DNA of 56,929 nt from Actinomyces sp. ZJ308 (GTDB lineage: Bacteria; Actinomycetota; Actinomycetes; Actinomycetales; Actinomycetaceae), in the NCBI RefSeq assembly GCF_011752065.1, contig NZ_JAAIJY010000024.1, forward strand, positions 1 to 56,929, read 5' to 3'. Position 1 is the first letter of the stretch; each line of letters opens with the position of its first letter. Below the pieces are notes generated by a model, which saw only the letters and a program-made list of their open reading frames with translations, did no database searches and was not told where the DNA came from. This document shows positions 25,202 to 36,582 of this stretch, piece by piece. The position numbers were made by a program, and so were the translations under genes.

Positions 25202-25741
25202 ATGGCCAAGATCGGCATCGTCCTCGGATCCATCCGTGAGGGGCGCCTCGGCGAGCAGGTCGCCGCCTGGGTCCTGGAGCAGGCCCGCCAGCGCGGCGAC
25301 GCCGAGTACTCCCTCGTGGACGTCAAGTCCTTCGACCTTCCCCTCGTCACGGGTGCGCCGCCGGCCACGAGGAACAAGCAGTACGACGACGAGCGGGTAC
25401 AGCGCTGGTCGGACACGATCGACGCGCTCGACGGCTACGTGTTCGTCACGCCCGAGTACAACCACGGCGTCCCCGGCGCCTTCAAGAACGCCGTCGACCA
25501 CCTGGCCCCGGAGTTCTTCGGCAAGGCCATCGGCTTCGTCGGCTACTCCGGCGACGGCGCGATCCGGGCCGTCGAGCAGTGGCGCACCATCGTGGCACTG
25601 TGGGGCATGCGCGTGGTCGCCCCCGAGGTGCACCTGACTTTCGCCGCCGACGTGCGCAACCGCAGCGAGCTCGTACCGGCCGACAACCGCGCCGGCCAGC
25701 TGGCCAAGCTGCTCGACGCCGTCGTTGAGGCCGCTGGTTAA
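25202..25741 (+). CDS. NADPH-dependent FMN reductase family protein
   Basis: A 179-residue flavodoxin-fold enzyme. ATG 25202 follows GAAGGAGG. The start 'KIGIVLGSIREGRLGEQVAAW' (outline) gives the FMN-phosphate-binding loop GSxRxGR, and 'FVTPEYNHGVPGAFKNAVDHL' (outline) is the family's second flavin motif. 'GFVGYSGDGAIRAVEQWR' and 'RVVAPEVHL' follow as in NADPH:quinone/azo-reductase members. It likely reduces quinones or FMN in the cytoplasm. A perfect palindromic terminator follows about 50 bases after the stop. Confidence 0.87.
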   Translation: MAKIGIVLGSIREGRLGEQVAAWVLEQARQRGDAEYSLVDVKSFDLPLVTGAPPATRNKQYDDERVQRWSDTIDALDGYVFVTPEYNHGVPGAFKNAVDHLAPEFFGKAIGFVGYSGDGAIRAVEQWRTIVALWGMRVVAPEVHLTFAADVRNRSELVPADNRAGQLAKLLDAVVEAAG

Positions 25742-25793
25742 GAGGCCGCCTGCATCGGTTGGGTCGCACGCGAGACCTGACCAACACTCCGAG

Positions 25794-25819
25794 CGGGGCG
25801 GGCCGATCGGCCCGCCCCG
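25794..25819 (+). terminator. Palindromic terminator after the FMN reductase gene
   Basis: CGGGGCGGGCCGATCGGCCC with its continuation forms a self-complementary GC palindrome of about 26 bp centred on GATC. It lies between the reductase and a convergent TetR/DoxX operon. There is no T-tract. Confidence 0.6.
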
Positions 25820-25843
25820 AATTCCGTACGACAAGCGGGCTCG

Positions 25844-25965
25844 GTGTCCAAATCTGCAGCAAAGGCTGCTTTCGGGCTCAGAACCGACAAACAAAACCGC
25901 ATGATTCCGGGGTTGTCGTCGGCGACGTAAGGGCGACCGGACTCCTTTGCTGCAGATTTGGACAC
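25844..25965. mobile_element. MITE-like element with perfect 22-bp terminal inverted repeats (family 2)
   Basis: The left end 25844-25865 (starting GTGTCCAAATCTGCAG) is exactly complementary to 25944-25965. The element is 122 bp with no ORF. Its interior is less GC-rich than its surroundings and has no obvious symmetry. It sits between convergent genes, beside but separate from the 25794-25819 palindrome. Confidence 0.75.
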
Positions 25966-26017
25966 GCAGGCGGCTCCCGATCCGGTGACAACGACGGCAA
26001 CAAGGCCGCTCCCACGT

Positions 26018-26440
26018 CTACGCGCGGCACGGTCGGTCCGGCGCGCGCAGGAGCGGGGCCAGTGCTGCGGCCATGACCAGGGTGAAGGCGCGGTTCTTCA
26101 GGAAGTCCTCCCACGCACTGCTCGCCGGCCAGGCGTAGCCCAGGACCAGGATGAAGGCGAAGAAGCCCAGTGCCGCCAGGACCGCCAACCGTCGCACCCG
26201 CCCACGGGCGAGCAGCCCGACGCCGACGGCGAGCTCGAAGGCGGCCGCCATCAGGCTCAGCCAACCGATGTTCGTCATGACGAAGCCCCGCCACAGCTCG
26301 GCGAGCCAGGGCAACAGGGCCGTGTCCGCGAAGACCGCGTAGCTGTGCGGGGAGAAGCGCCCGATGTAGAGGTGCACCAGCGCCCCGCTCAGGAAGGCGA
26401 TCGCGAAGACCACCCGCACCACCGTGCAGTACCGACTCAT
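26018..26440 (-). CDS. DoxX-like small membrane protein
   Basis: A 140-residue protein with about four membrane helices. 'FLSGALVHLYIGRFSPHSYAVFADTALLPWLAELW' (outline) and 'NIGWLSLMAAAFELAVGVGLL' (outline) recall DoxX/DUF-type quinol-oxidase-related small membrane proteins; function unknown. ATG 26440 overlaps the stop of the TetR gene (ATGA), so the two form a coupled operon and the TetR protein probably controls this one. Confidence 0.7.
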   Translation of the reverse strand: MSRYCTVVRVVFAIAFLSGALVHLYIGRFSPHSYAVFADTALLPWLAELWRGFVMTNIGWLSLMAAAFELAVGVGLLARGRVRRLAVLAALGFFAFILVLGYAWPASSAWEDFLKNRAFTLVMAAALAPLLRAPDRPCRA

Positions 26441-27141
26441 GACTCCGTCGCCCCCGCCGATGCTTCGGCCACCTGATCCCGCGCGTCAGGCTCCGCCGCG
26501 TCCGGAGCCTGACGGCGATGGGTCGTCCCGAAATGGCGCACGTGGGCCCGCAGCTGGGCCCGCGCGCGTTCCTCGACGTCGTCACCGGACTCGGCGAGCT
26601 GCAGCAGGGTGAGGATCGGCCCGAAGAAGGCCAGTGCCGTGGCCTGCGGGTCGAGGCCTTCCCGGAAGCCACCGACGCGAATGAGTCCGGCGAAGATGTC
26701 GGCCTGGAAGGCGAGGGGCTGCTCGATCCAGTAGTGGCGCAGCCGACGCCCGATCTCGGGGTCGCGGTACTGGCTGACGACGAACAGACGGCGCAGGGCC
26801 GCGAGCTCAGGGTCGTGCAGGACGGCGTCGAAGAACCCCTCGGCGACGGCGACCAGCCGGTCCTCGCCGATGCCGAGGTAGCCGGGCAGGGCGTTGCCGG
26901 GTGAGGCGACCGAGACGCCCAGGGCGGCGGCAACCTCGGCCATGCGCGTGTCGGCCCGCTGGATGAGGGCGTCGAAGATCGCCTGCTTGGAGCGGAAGTG
27001 CTTGTAGACCGAGCCCTCGCGCACGCCGACGTCGCGGGCCAGGTCGCGGATGGAGGTGCCGCCCCAGCCATCCCGGGAGAACCGTTCCAGGGCGGCGTCG
27101 AGCAGCCTGTCCCGCATCGAAGGTGAACGATCGTTAGCCAC
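26437..27141 (-). CDS. TetR-family transcriptional regulator, leaderless
   Basis: A 234-residue regulator starting at GTG 27141. TetR_N covers residues about 12-58: 'LLDAALERFSRDGWGGTSI', then 'LARDVGVREGSVYKHFRSK'. The rest is a helical ligand-binding domain with 'EGFFDAVLHDPELAALRRLF' and 'FFGPILTLLQLAES'. TACCGT ends six bases before the GTG, which indicates a leaderless transcript. A palindrome AACGATCGTT lies immediately after the start codon and could be an operator within the coding start. It is coupled to the DoxX-like gene by a 4-base overlap. Confidence 0.85.
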   Translation of the reverse strand: MANDRSPSMRDRLLDAALERFSRDGWGGTSIRDLARDVGVREGSVYKHFRSKQAIFDALIQRADTRMAEVAAALGVSVASPGNALPGYLGIGEDRLVAVAEGFFDAVLHDPELAALRRLFVVSQYRDPEIGRRLRHYWIEQPLAFQADIFAGLIRVGGFREGLDPQATALAFFGPILTLLQLAESGDDVEERARAQLRAHVRHFGTTHRRQAPDAAEPDARDQVAEASAGATES

Positions 27142-27147
27142 ACGATC

Positions 27148-27153
27148 ACGGTA
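27148..27153 (-). promoter_or_regulatory. -10 element of the TetR-DoxX operon (leaderless start)
   Basis: TACCGT on the minus strand ends six bases before GTG 27141. The palindrome AACGATCGTT at about 27125-27134 just downstream is a candidate operator. Confidence 0.45.
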
Positions 27154-27243
27154 CCGGACGAACGGTTGGCTCGCAGACTGTTGCAGCCCTCCCGGCCTGC
27201 CAGCAGCCTCGTTCCGCACCCTACAGCCCGTTTCGAGGCGTTA

Positions 27244-29358
27244 CTACAGAGGGGCTTTTCTGCCGGTCACCTCATTGACACCCGCCTCGGAACCACCAGA
27301 GACGACGACCCCGCCCGGGCACAGCGCCACAGGACTACCTACAGATTCGAACTGCGGCAACGAGATGTTAACCCACGGACGGTCGGTATCACCAGCGCGA
27401 ACAGCTCCCCGATCCTGGCGAGTCGCGTCATTCTGCCTGATAACAAGATCATCATAAGATTCCGCGTGAATACCGTCATCAACACGCGTCGAGAAAACAG
27501 CGGTGTCCACCGCCCCGGAATACGATGTACCCGACGCACGACTGCCGTCATCCACGACAGTACGATATGTTCCAGCTGGATCAACAGTCATCACCTTTCC
27601 CGTACGCGTATCGAAGACATGCAGCTCCAGCGGGTGGCCATAATTTTCAGCCTCACCATCAACATAGTCCTGAACGCTCCAGGTGGACACGGCCTGAGCG
27701 CTAGCCTGAATTCCCACTATACGCCAATCAGTCGACTCACCCTCGTTGTTGAGGGACACGGTTGCACCGGTGTCAGCATTTTGAATCGTATTCTTATTGA
27801 CATCATTGACAACCACCCAGCCACCAACATTGATGACTCGCCCATCAATTACCTGAGCATCAATATCATCATACAGATCGTCATGCGCCCATTGATCAGA
27901 CGCAACCGCACGTAAATACTGATCGGACAGAGTGTCAACACTTACCCAAGAAGATCTCGACAGATCCTCCTCCTTACGCCGAGTAAGAACTGTGGAATGA
28001 CCTCCCGGTCCCGGGATCGCGGCCTTCTCATCATCCAGCAGCGCAAGCTCCCGACCACTGGCGGTGTCATAGACCCGGCGATTGATGACGGTCGTGGAGT
28101 CGGTCAGTTGCACGACCGGCGCCGATCCAGCGACTTGGGTATCGAGAGCGACACGACCAGTGTCCGTATTAAGAACCACGACACGTGTAATGTCCTCTGG
28201 TGACCACTTACCACCGGGACTACCGTCTAGTGTAACGTCGAAGGCATAGGCGAGCCATGTACCGTCGGGGGAGGTGAAGGCCGACTCCTCGGCGTAGATA
28301 TTCACGCCCCTCAGAGATCTGACAACCGTCTTGTCGGAAGAGTCCTTCAGACCGGCGGTGGCGAAGGACCACATGACGTCCCCGGTCGAGGAGTCCAGAC
28401 CATAGACGCCCCTGTCAGTGATCGCGACCGCGCCACGCACCCCGGCAAGAATCTGTCGCACATTCATGTCACCGAAAGAGACCTTCCATGCCGGGTCCAT
28501 GACTTTCGACGGGTCGCGGCCTGCAGCCGCAGCAGAAATCTGCTCGACCGTCGGATAGTCGTCATGACTGGCCGAGACGCTTGCTGTGACGCGAACAAAC
28601 GGATCGAGGCGCTCGTTGATAACCATCGGCGCCGTCACAGCGATCGCCACGGCAGTCACCACCCCCACCGAAGCCGCCCCCAGACGCTGGACGTACTTGC
28701 TCATGCGTTTCCGACCGCTACTCTCTCCGCTCTCCTCACGCCGAGAGTCTCTGGGAAGCGGCAACCTGGAGGACATCGCGGCCAGAACCTCACTCATGGT
28801 CACGATCGAGACAACATCGTCGTCGGATTTAGGGGCGACAGACCTTTCGTGACCCTCTGAGGGAGACAGGGTGGCATGACCGTATGCACGCCCGGCAATA
28901 TTGGCCAGGACGGCGATAGCAAAACATCCCCACGCGGTGAGCAGCTGACCAACAAAGTCAGGAATACTCATGCCCGACTCAATGAACGCATCAACACCCG
29001 ACCCGACGAGAGGGTAGGCGAGGAAGGAAGTGAGGACGATTGCAATGGCCGCACCCAAGAAACTGCCAGCAGTCATTTTCCGAGACGGACGCAACGCCCA
29101 GCAGGCACCTGAGACGACCATCGCAACCAGCACCACCCAGATGCACCACGACTCATCGCTCACGGGAATCGGCGCCCGCCAGGCAGCGACAAACCCCCTG
29201 AGCACCAGGATGAATGTCGCAACCCCTGCCGCCAGGCTGATCCCAGCGAGAAGGCTGAAGACCAGCCACCGGCGCCGCAGCGGCCGCCTGCTAACCGCAC
29301 CAGAGGAATCCAGCTGCTCGTCGGGGCCATCGAACCCTTTTGTCTCCTCGTTACTCAT
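27244..29358 (-). CDS. Membrane-anchored beta-propeller-like protein of unknown function, low GC
   Basis: A 704-residue protein; ATG 29358 (MSNEETKG) is preferred over an upstream start because the acidic, polar N-terminus begins there. About five membrane helices lie in residues 40-260, with the last just before 'APMVINERLDPF'. The C-terminal ~430 residues are extracytoplasmic, with repeated short beta motifs ('GVYGLDSSTGDVMWSFATAG', 'DTASGRELALLDDE', 'FDTRTGKVMTVDPAG') resembling PQQ-like/WD-type propeller blades. GC is clearly lower (about 53-55%) than in its neighbours, suggesting later acquisition. It is transcribed alone, toward the TetR operon in the same direction. Role unknown; a sensor or envelope scaffold is possible. 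Confidence 0.68.
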   Translation of the reverse strand: MSNEETKGFDGPDEQLDSSGAVSRRPLRRRWLVFSLLAGISLAAGVATFILVLRGFVAAWRAPIPVSDESWCIWVVLVAMVVSGACWALRPSRKMTAGSFLGAAIAIVLTSFLAYPLVGSGVDAFIESGMSIPDFVGQLLTAWGCFAIAVLANIAGRAYGHATLSPSEGHERSVAPKSDDDVVSIVTMSEVLAAMSSRLPLPRDSRREESGESSGRKRMSKYVQRLGAASVGVVTAVAIAVTAPMVINERLDPFVRVTASVSASHDDYPTVEQISAAAAGRDPSKVMDPAWKVSFGDMNVRQILAGVRGAVAITDRGVYGLDSSTGDVMWSFATAGLKDSSDKTVVRSLRGVNIYAEESAFTSPDGTWLAYAFDVTLDGSPGGKWSPEDITRVVVLNTDTGRVALDTQVAGSAPVVQLTDSTTVINRRVYDTASGRELALLDDEKAAIPGPGGHSTVLTRRKEEDLSRSSWVSVDTLSDQYLRAVASDQWAHDDLYDDIDAQVIDGRVINVGGWVVVNDVNKNTIQNADTGATVSLNNEGESTDWRIVGIQASAQAVSTWSVQDYVDGEAENYGHPLELHVFDTRTGKVMTVDPAGTYRTVVDDGSRASGTSYSGAVDTAVFSTRVDDGIHAESYDDLVIRQNDATRQDRGAVRAGDTDRPWVNISLPQFESVGSPVALCPGGVVVSGGSEAGVNEVTGRKAPL

Positions 29359-29439
29359 AGATCCAGTCTCAAATTCCTGAGGCGCGGCAAACAATGGGGA
29401 GTACAAACCGATCGGTCAACTGCGGGGAGGCCCGCACGA

Positions 29440-29545
29440 CCGGGGACCTTTTCGCACGGTCGGGGACATCCTGCGCGTACGGGTGCAGGTTTTCTGTCCC
29501 CGTACGCGTGACACGCCCCCGCCGGCGCGGCGATGTCCCCACCCG
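29440..29545. repeat. GGGGAC-family palindromic repeat, copy 3
   Basis: The 47-bp core is 29462-29508 and differs from copies 1 and 2 at only a few positions. It is preceded by a GGGGACCTTTT unit as in copy 1, and followed by GTGACACGCCCCCG as in copy 2. Unlike copy 2 it lacks the right 22-bp arm, so the local fold would use GGGGAC/GTCCCC pairs. Confidence 0.75.
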
Positions 29546-29546
29546 C

Positions 29547-29602
29547 GCGGAAGGCACCCGCCCAACGCCGCACGGAAGGCACCCGCCCGACGCCGCACGC
29601 AC
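29547..29602. repeat. Two imperfect ~28-bp tandem repeats
   Basis: The unit CGGAAGGCACCCGCCC + AACGCCGCA occurs twice in succession, the second with GACGCC. The same CCCAAC..AACGCCGCACGG string appears near 23840 beside copy 2 of the GGGGAC repeat, so it may be part of a longer composite repeat. Confidence 0.55.
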
Positions 29603-29795
29603 CCACCGTCGGCCCACGAACCGCGCTCCGGGGAGAACAATCCCCCATCATCAGGGTGACAGGGGCCCGCCGCCCAGGGGAGACTACGAGGTGAGCGGAA
29701 CCACTGGCGGCCCCCACCCCACGGGGCCGCACGCGACACGGCCGGCAGGACCGGCGGCGTCCCACCACGGCGTCTCCGTTCGGGAGGACACCACC

Positions 29796-32693
<2,898 letters not shown>

Positions 32694-32702
32694 GCGCTTG
32701 GT

Positions 32703-33443
32703 TCAGGCCCGGCCCAGGACGTCGGTGAGGTCGACGACGCCGCCGCGCAGGGCCAGCAGCACAAGCTGGACCCGGTCGCGGCAGCCGGTCTTGGACTTAA
32801 GGTGGCTGACGTGGGTCTTGACCGTGGGCATGGACAGCCACTCGCGGTCGCAGATCTCCTGGTTGGTCAGCCCCAGGGCGATGAGCGCCAGGATCTCGCG
32901 CTCGCGCTGGGTGAGGACGGCGACCTGCTGAGAGGCCTCCGCCGCCCGGACGGCCTCAACCGAGTCCTCGGAGGCGTGGCGCCCGGTGGCGGCGCCGGCC
33001 CCGGCACCAGCACCGCTGACCTGTCCGGTGCGCACGGCGGTGAGCAGCCGCCGCGTGGGCCCCGGGGAGATGACGGAGTCGCCGTCGTGGACGGTGCGGA
33101 TGGCGGCGATGAGGTCCTGGGGCGGGGTGTTCTTGAGCAGGAAGCCGGCCGCGCCGGCCTCGATGGCGCCCATGACGTAGCCGTCGGTGTCGAAGGTGGT
33201 CAGGATGACGATCCGCCCGGTGATGCCGCGGGCCATGAGCTCGCGGGTGGCGGCCAGGCCGTCCAGGCCCGGCATCTGCACGTCGAGCAGGAGCACGTCG
33301 ACGGGGTCGGCGGCGTTGCGCATGAGGGCGTCGTTGCCGTCGACTGCCCGCCAGACGACCTCCATATCCGGCTGCGCCCCCAGCAGCATGGCCAGCCCCA
33401 TGGTGAACAGCGGCTCATCGTCGGCCAGACCCAGGCGGATCAC
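32703..33443 (-). CDS. LuxR/NarL-type response regulator (module 1)
   Basis: A 246-residue regulator. GTG 33443 is chosen because GGAGGGGAGG lies just before it; the ATG at 33473 lies upstream of that box. The receiver domain (residues 1-120) has the acidic pair Asp8-Asp9, phosphoacceptor Asp54 and 'FLLKNTPPQDL' with the conserved Lys. After an Ala/Gly-rich linker, the LuxR helix-turn-helix has 'LTQREREILALIALGLTNQEI' (outline) and 'TVKTHVSHLKSK'. The cognate kinase gene lies immediately upstream on the same strand, 127 bases away. The divergent ABC operon is the probable target. Confidence 0.88.
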   Translation of the reverse strand: MIRLGLADDEPLFTMGLAMLLGAQPDMEVVWRAVDGNDALMRNAADPVDVLLLDVQMPGLDGLAATRELMARGITGRIVILTTFDTDGYVMGAIEAGAAGFLLKNTPPQDLIAAIRTVHDGDSVISPGPTRRLLTAVRTGQVSGAGAGAGAATGRHASEDSVEAVRAAEASQQVAVLTQREREILALIALGLTNQEICDREWLSMPTVKTHVSHLKSKTGCRDRVQLVLLALRGGVVDLTDVLGRA

Positions 33444-33570
33444 AGGCGCCTCCCCTCCTTGACGTCGACTCACCGGAAGTATCCGCTCTCCGGGTGCGAC
33501 CTGTGCGGTTTTGTGCTGACGAAGTGCCGACGACGCTGTGCGAGGTTCGCCATATGAGCCCGATCGGCTC

Positions 33571-35133
33571 TTACTCTGGACCGGTGGGGAGCTCCGCCCT
33601 CACCCGCCAGCCGCCCTCGGGCACGGGCCCGGCGGTGAAGATGCCGCCGAGGTCGCTCACCCGGCCGCGCATCCCGATGAGGCCGTAGCCCTGGTGTACG
33701 GGTCGGTCCGGTCGGCTCTCGCCGGCCTCTGCGCCTCCGTGACCATCCGGTGCCCCGATCGCCGACGTCGAGCGTGCCGGTGAGCCCGCCGGGGCCGGGG
33801 CGTTCTCGACGACGAGGACGGCCCGGCCCGCCCCGGTGCGCAGCGAGACGATCGTGGCCGCACCGGGGGCGTGGCGCAGCACGTTGGTCAGCGACTCCTG
33901 GACCACCCGGTGGAGGACCTGCGCCACGGGCTCCGGGAGCCGGCCGGCCGGGTCGGCCTCCAGGGTGACAGGGAGTCCTGCGTGCTGCGCCTGGCGCACC
34001 GGCTCCCGTAGGAGATCCATGCCCTGCTCCTGGCCCGACGCCGCCTCTGCGGTTTCGGCACCGCCCTCGGCTTCGGGGTCAACGACGTCAGCACTGCCAC
34101 CGCCACCGGTGGGACGGCCGGCAGCACCGAGACCTCCCGCATCGGCAACGCCGGCATCAGAGGCGCGACCAGCAGCGGAACCGGAACCAGGCGCGGCGGT
34201 CGCATCGCTTCCGATGGCTGCGGCGCCGTCGGACGGCCCGGCCTCCTGGGCGTCGGAGCGCAGCATGTCGACCAGGGCGTGCACCTCGTCCACCGAGCGG
34301 CGGGAGGTCTCCCCGATGACGGCCAGGGCCTCGTCAGCGGCGGCCGGGTCGGTGGCCAGGATGGCGCGGGCGCCCTCGGCCTGCATGGCGATGACGGTGA
34401 GGCTGTGGCCGAGCAGGTCGTGGACGTCGCGGGCGATGCGCTGCTGGGTCTCGATGACCGCGAGGCGCCGCTCGGCCGCCTGCTGCGCCTCGAGCATCGC
34501 GGCCCGCTCGAAGGCCTGGTTGTAGCGGTCTCGGCTGCGACGCCGCGCGGCACCGACGAAGGCGGCCACCGCCACCACCAGCCAGGCGTTGGTGAGGAGA
34601 ATCAACCGTCCGACGCCCGCGTGGACCTGGTCGCCGATGAGCTCGTGCGCCCGCGTCGTCGCCACGGCCGCTCCCACCAGCTCGAGGACGAGTCCCACCC
34701 ATCGCCACGGCGCCTCCAGCCGGGACTGGGTCGTCTCCACCGCGACGAGCCCGGTGATGATGAAGAAGATGGAGAACTCGCTGAACAGCACCAGGTGCGC
34801 CGTCAGGCAGGCGCCGGCCACGACGACGAAGAGCAGCGGGGAGTGCCGCCTCACCACCATGGCCAGGACGCAGACTCCCAGCAGAAGGAGGTAGAGCACC
34901 GGCGCTGCCCCTTGGCCGGACCCGAGCCCCGGTTCCGGATCCGGCCGACTGATGAGGGACAGGAAGGCGAAGGCCATGGCGATGACGACGTCACTCATCG
35001 TCGTCCACGGGCCCGAGCTCGGGTAGCGCCAGGCGGCCGGAATGGTGCCGGCCGGCGGCACGGGGCGGGGCGACGTCGGCCCGGACGTCACCGACCCCGC
35101 CCGCGCCGCACCGGCCCGTCGCCCTTCTCTCAT
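33571..35133 (-). CDS. Sensor histidine kinase, HisKA_3 type (module 1)
   Basis: A 520-residue membrane kinase. ATG 35133 has no ribosome binding site but TACGGT exactly six bases upstream, so it is probably leaderless. Four to five membrane helices lie in residues about 45-190. A coiled stretch leads to the dimerisation domain with phosphoacceptor His238 ('RDVHDLLGHSLTV'). An Ala/Gly/Ser-rich insert of about 75 residues separates it from the ATPase part ('VVQESLTNVLRHAPGA', 'GYGLIGMRGRV'). It is paired with the LuxR regulator downstream, diverges from the ABC operon by 63-144 bases depending on that start, and is related to the kinases at 45.4 and 54.0 kb. Confidence 0.87.
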   Translation of the reverse strand: MREGRRAGAARAGSVTSGPTSPRPVPPAGTIPAAWRYPSSGPWTTMSDVVIAMAFAFLSLISRPDPEPGLGSGQGAAPVLYLLLLGVCVLAMVVRRHSPLLFVVVAGACLTAHLVLFSEFSIFFIITGLVAVETTQSRLEAPWRWVGLVLELVGAAVATTRAHELIGDQVHAGVGRLILLTNAWLVVAVAAFVGAARRRSRDRYNQAFERAAMLEAQQAAERRLAVIETQQRIARDVHDLLGHSLTVIAMQAEGARAILATDPAAADEALAVIGETSRRSVDEVHALVDMLRSDAQEAGPSDGAAAIGSDATAAPGSGSAAGRASDAGVADAGGLGAAGRPTGGGGSADVVDPEAEGGAETAEAASGQEQGMDLLREPVRQAQHAGLPVTLEADPAGRLPEPVAQVLHRVVQESLTNVLRHAPGAATIVSLRTGAGRAVLVVENAPAPAGSPARSTSAIGAPDGHGGAEAGESRPDRPVHQGYGLIGMRGRVSDLGGIFTAGPVPEGGWRVRAELPTGPE

Positions 35134-35139
35134 GCCTGA

Positions 35140-35145
35140 ACCGTA
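35140..35145 (-). promoter_or_regulatory. -10 element of the module 1 kinase gene (leaderless start)
   Basis: TACGGT on the minus strand ends six bases before ATG 35133. It lies 40 bases from the candidate operator at 35185-35200. Confidence 0.45.
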
Positions 35146-35184
35146 CCGTCGCCCCCTCGCGCCTCGGAGGCCCCGGCCGGGATT

Positions 35185-35200
35185 TCATACTCGGGTATGA
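35185..35200. promoter_or_regulatory. Candidate operator of ABC module 1 (6-4-6 inverted repeat)
   Basis: TCATAC-TCGG-GTATGA is a perfect inverted repeat in the short gap between the divergent kinase and ABC genes. It overlaps the ATG at 35197, which argues that the ABC gene starts further downstream. The paired LuxR-type regulator is the likely binder (inference). Confidence 0.5.
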
Positions 35201-35277
35201 GCCTGGCCAGCACGCCGATTCAGGAAGCAGACCACGGGCTGATGATCGCCCGTCCGGGTGCGAGCAGGCTTGACGCC

Positions 35278-36582
35278 ATGACGACTTCACACCGCTTCCC
35301 ACCCAGTCCATCCGCACCACTGCACACACCGACGATGACCTCCGGCGCCCCGGCGCAGCCGGCCGGTCCACGACCCCGGCCCGTACCCGGCCGGACGATC
35401 CCGGCGCAGGCGCCCCGCTCGGGCGCCCCGGTCCAGACCATCCGGCAGCCCTTCCCCCGGGTCAGCCCCGACGTCGGCGCCCCGCCTCCCGGCGGGCCCG
35501 TGAACACCGCGGCGCCCGGCATCGTGCCTCCCGGCGCAGCACCCAGCACACCGGCTCCCCTCCCGCAGGCCGGCCTTGCGCACTCAGCCGGGGCCGACGA
35601 CGCCGTCGTCCTCACCCAGGACCTCACCAAGACCTTCGGCAAGCGCACCGTCGTCGAGGGCCTGAACCTCGTGGTGCCGCGCGGGAGCGTCTACGGCTTC
35701 CTCGGCCCCAACGGTTCGGGCAAGTCGACGACCATGAAGATGCTGCTGGGGCTCCTGGCGCCCACGCGAGGGCGGATCAGCGTGCTCGGGCGGCCCTTCA
35801 CCCCGGCCACGCGCGCCGAGATCATGTCGCGCACCGGATCCATGATCGAGAACCCGCCCGGCTACGGCCATCTCACGGGCGCGGAGAACATGCGGATCGC
35901 CGCGAAGATGCAGGGCCTGAGCGACCAGCAGGTCAGCCGCGCCCTGGCGCTCGTGCGCCTGACCGAGCACAAGGACCGCCTGGTGCGCACCTACTCGCTG
36001 GGCATGAAGCAGCGCCTGGGGATCGCCCTGGCGCTGGCCCGCGAGCCCGAGCTGCTCATCCTCGACGAGCCCACCAACGGTCTGGACCCGGCCGGTATCG
36101 AGGAGGTGCGCCGCCTCCTGGTCGAGCTCGCCGGCGAGGGCGTCACCGTCATGGTCTCCAGCCACCTGCTCGACGAGATCGACCGCATGGCCTCGACGCT
36201 CGGCATCCTGTCGGCCGGGCGCCTCGTCTTCCAGGGCACGCGCGCCGAGCTCATGGAGCGCTCGGTGCCGGACATCCTTATCGTCACCCCGACGCCGCAG
36301 GCCGTCCTGGACCCGCAGGTCCTGGCCGGGCTCGTACCGTCGCAGGCTCCGGGCCAGGCGGCGTCGACGGCGGCGCCCGGAGCGGCCGGCCCGGCCGATC
36401 CGGCCGCCGGCCCGGTGCTCACGGCGCAGGGCGTGCGTATCCCGGGGCTGTCGAAGGAGGCGGTGGCCGAGCTCATCAGCCGCCTGGCGGCCGCCGGCGT
36501 CGAGCTGCACGAGGTGCGTCGCGAGGCCCAGAGCCTGGAGGACGTCTTCATGGACCTCACCGGACGGGGAGGTGTCCTGTGA
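35278..36582 (+). CDS. ABC transporter ATP-binding protein, lantibiotic/bacitracin-resistance type (module 1)
   Basis: A 434-residue ATPase from ATG 35278; starts at 35197 (461 residues) or 35242 are possible, but 35197 lies inside the candidate operator. The first ~105 residues are Pro/Ala-rich and unlike any ABC domain. The ATPase domain then has Walker A GPNGSGKST, Q-loop region 'SMIENPPGYGHLTGAENM', signature YSLGMKQRLGIA, Walker B 'LLILDEPTNGLDP' and switch His in 'SSHLLDEI'. The C-terminal 'LEDVFMDLTGR' is typical of LanF/MutF/BcrA-type exporters that protect against antimicrobial peptides. It is translationally overlapped with the first permease gene. Confidence 0.85.
   Translation: MTTSHRFPPSPSAPLHTPTMTSGAPAQPAGPRPRPVPGRTIPAQAPRSGAPVQTIRQPFPRVSPDVGAPPPGGPVNTAAPGIVPPGAAPSTPAPLPQAGLAHSAGADDAVVLTQDLTKTFGKRTVVEGLNLVVPRGSVYGFLGPNGSGKSTTMKMLLGLLAPTRGRISVLGRPFTPATRAEIMSRTGSMIENPPGYGHLTGAENMRIAAKMQGLSDQQVSRALALVRLTEHKDRLVRTYSLGMKQRLGIALALAREPELLILDEPTNGLDPAGIEEVRRLLVELAGEGVTVMVSSHLLDEIDRMASTLGILSAGRLVFQGTRAELMERSVPDILIVTPTPQAVLDPQVLAGLVPSQAPGQAASTAAPGAAGPADPAAGPVLTAQGVRIPGLSKEAVAELISRLAAAGVELHEVRREAQSLEDVFMDLTGRGGVL

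Larger units (their letters stand above)
29359..29795. other. Intergenic region between the propeller protein and pullulanase
   Basis: This 437-bp divergent gap contains copy 3 of the GGGGAC-family repeat (about 29440-29545) followed by two imperfect 28-bp tandem units (29547-29602, CGGAAGGCACCCGCCCAACG and its repeat with one change). A GGGAGGA box precedes pullulanase. No gene is supported. Confidence 0.55.

Noticed and set aside
29394-29795. Extended N-terminus for pullulanase
   Set aside because: It runs through the GGGGAC repeat and tandem repeats and has no start signal; ATG 29796 has a strong ribosome binding site.
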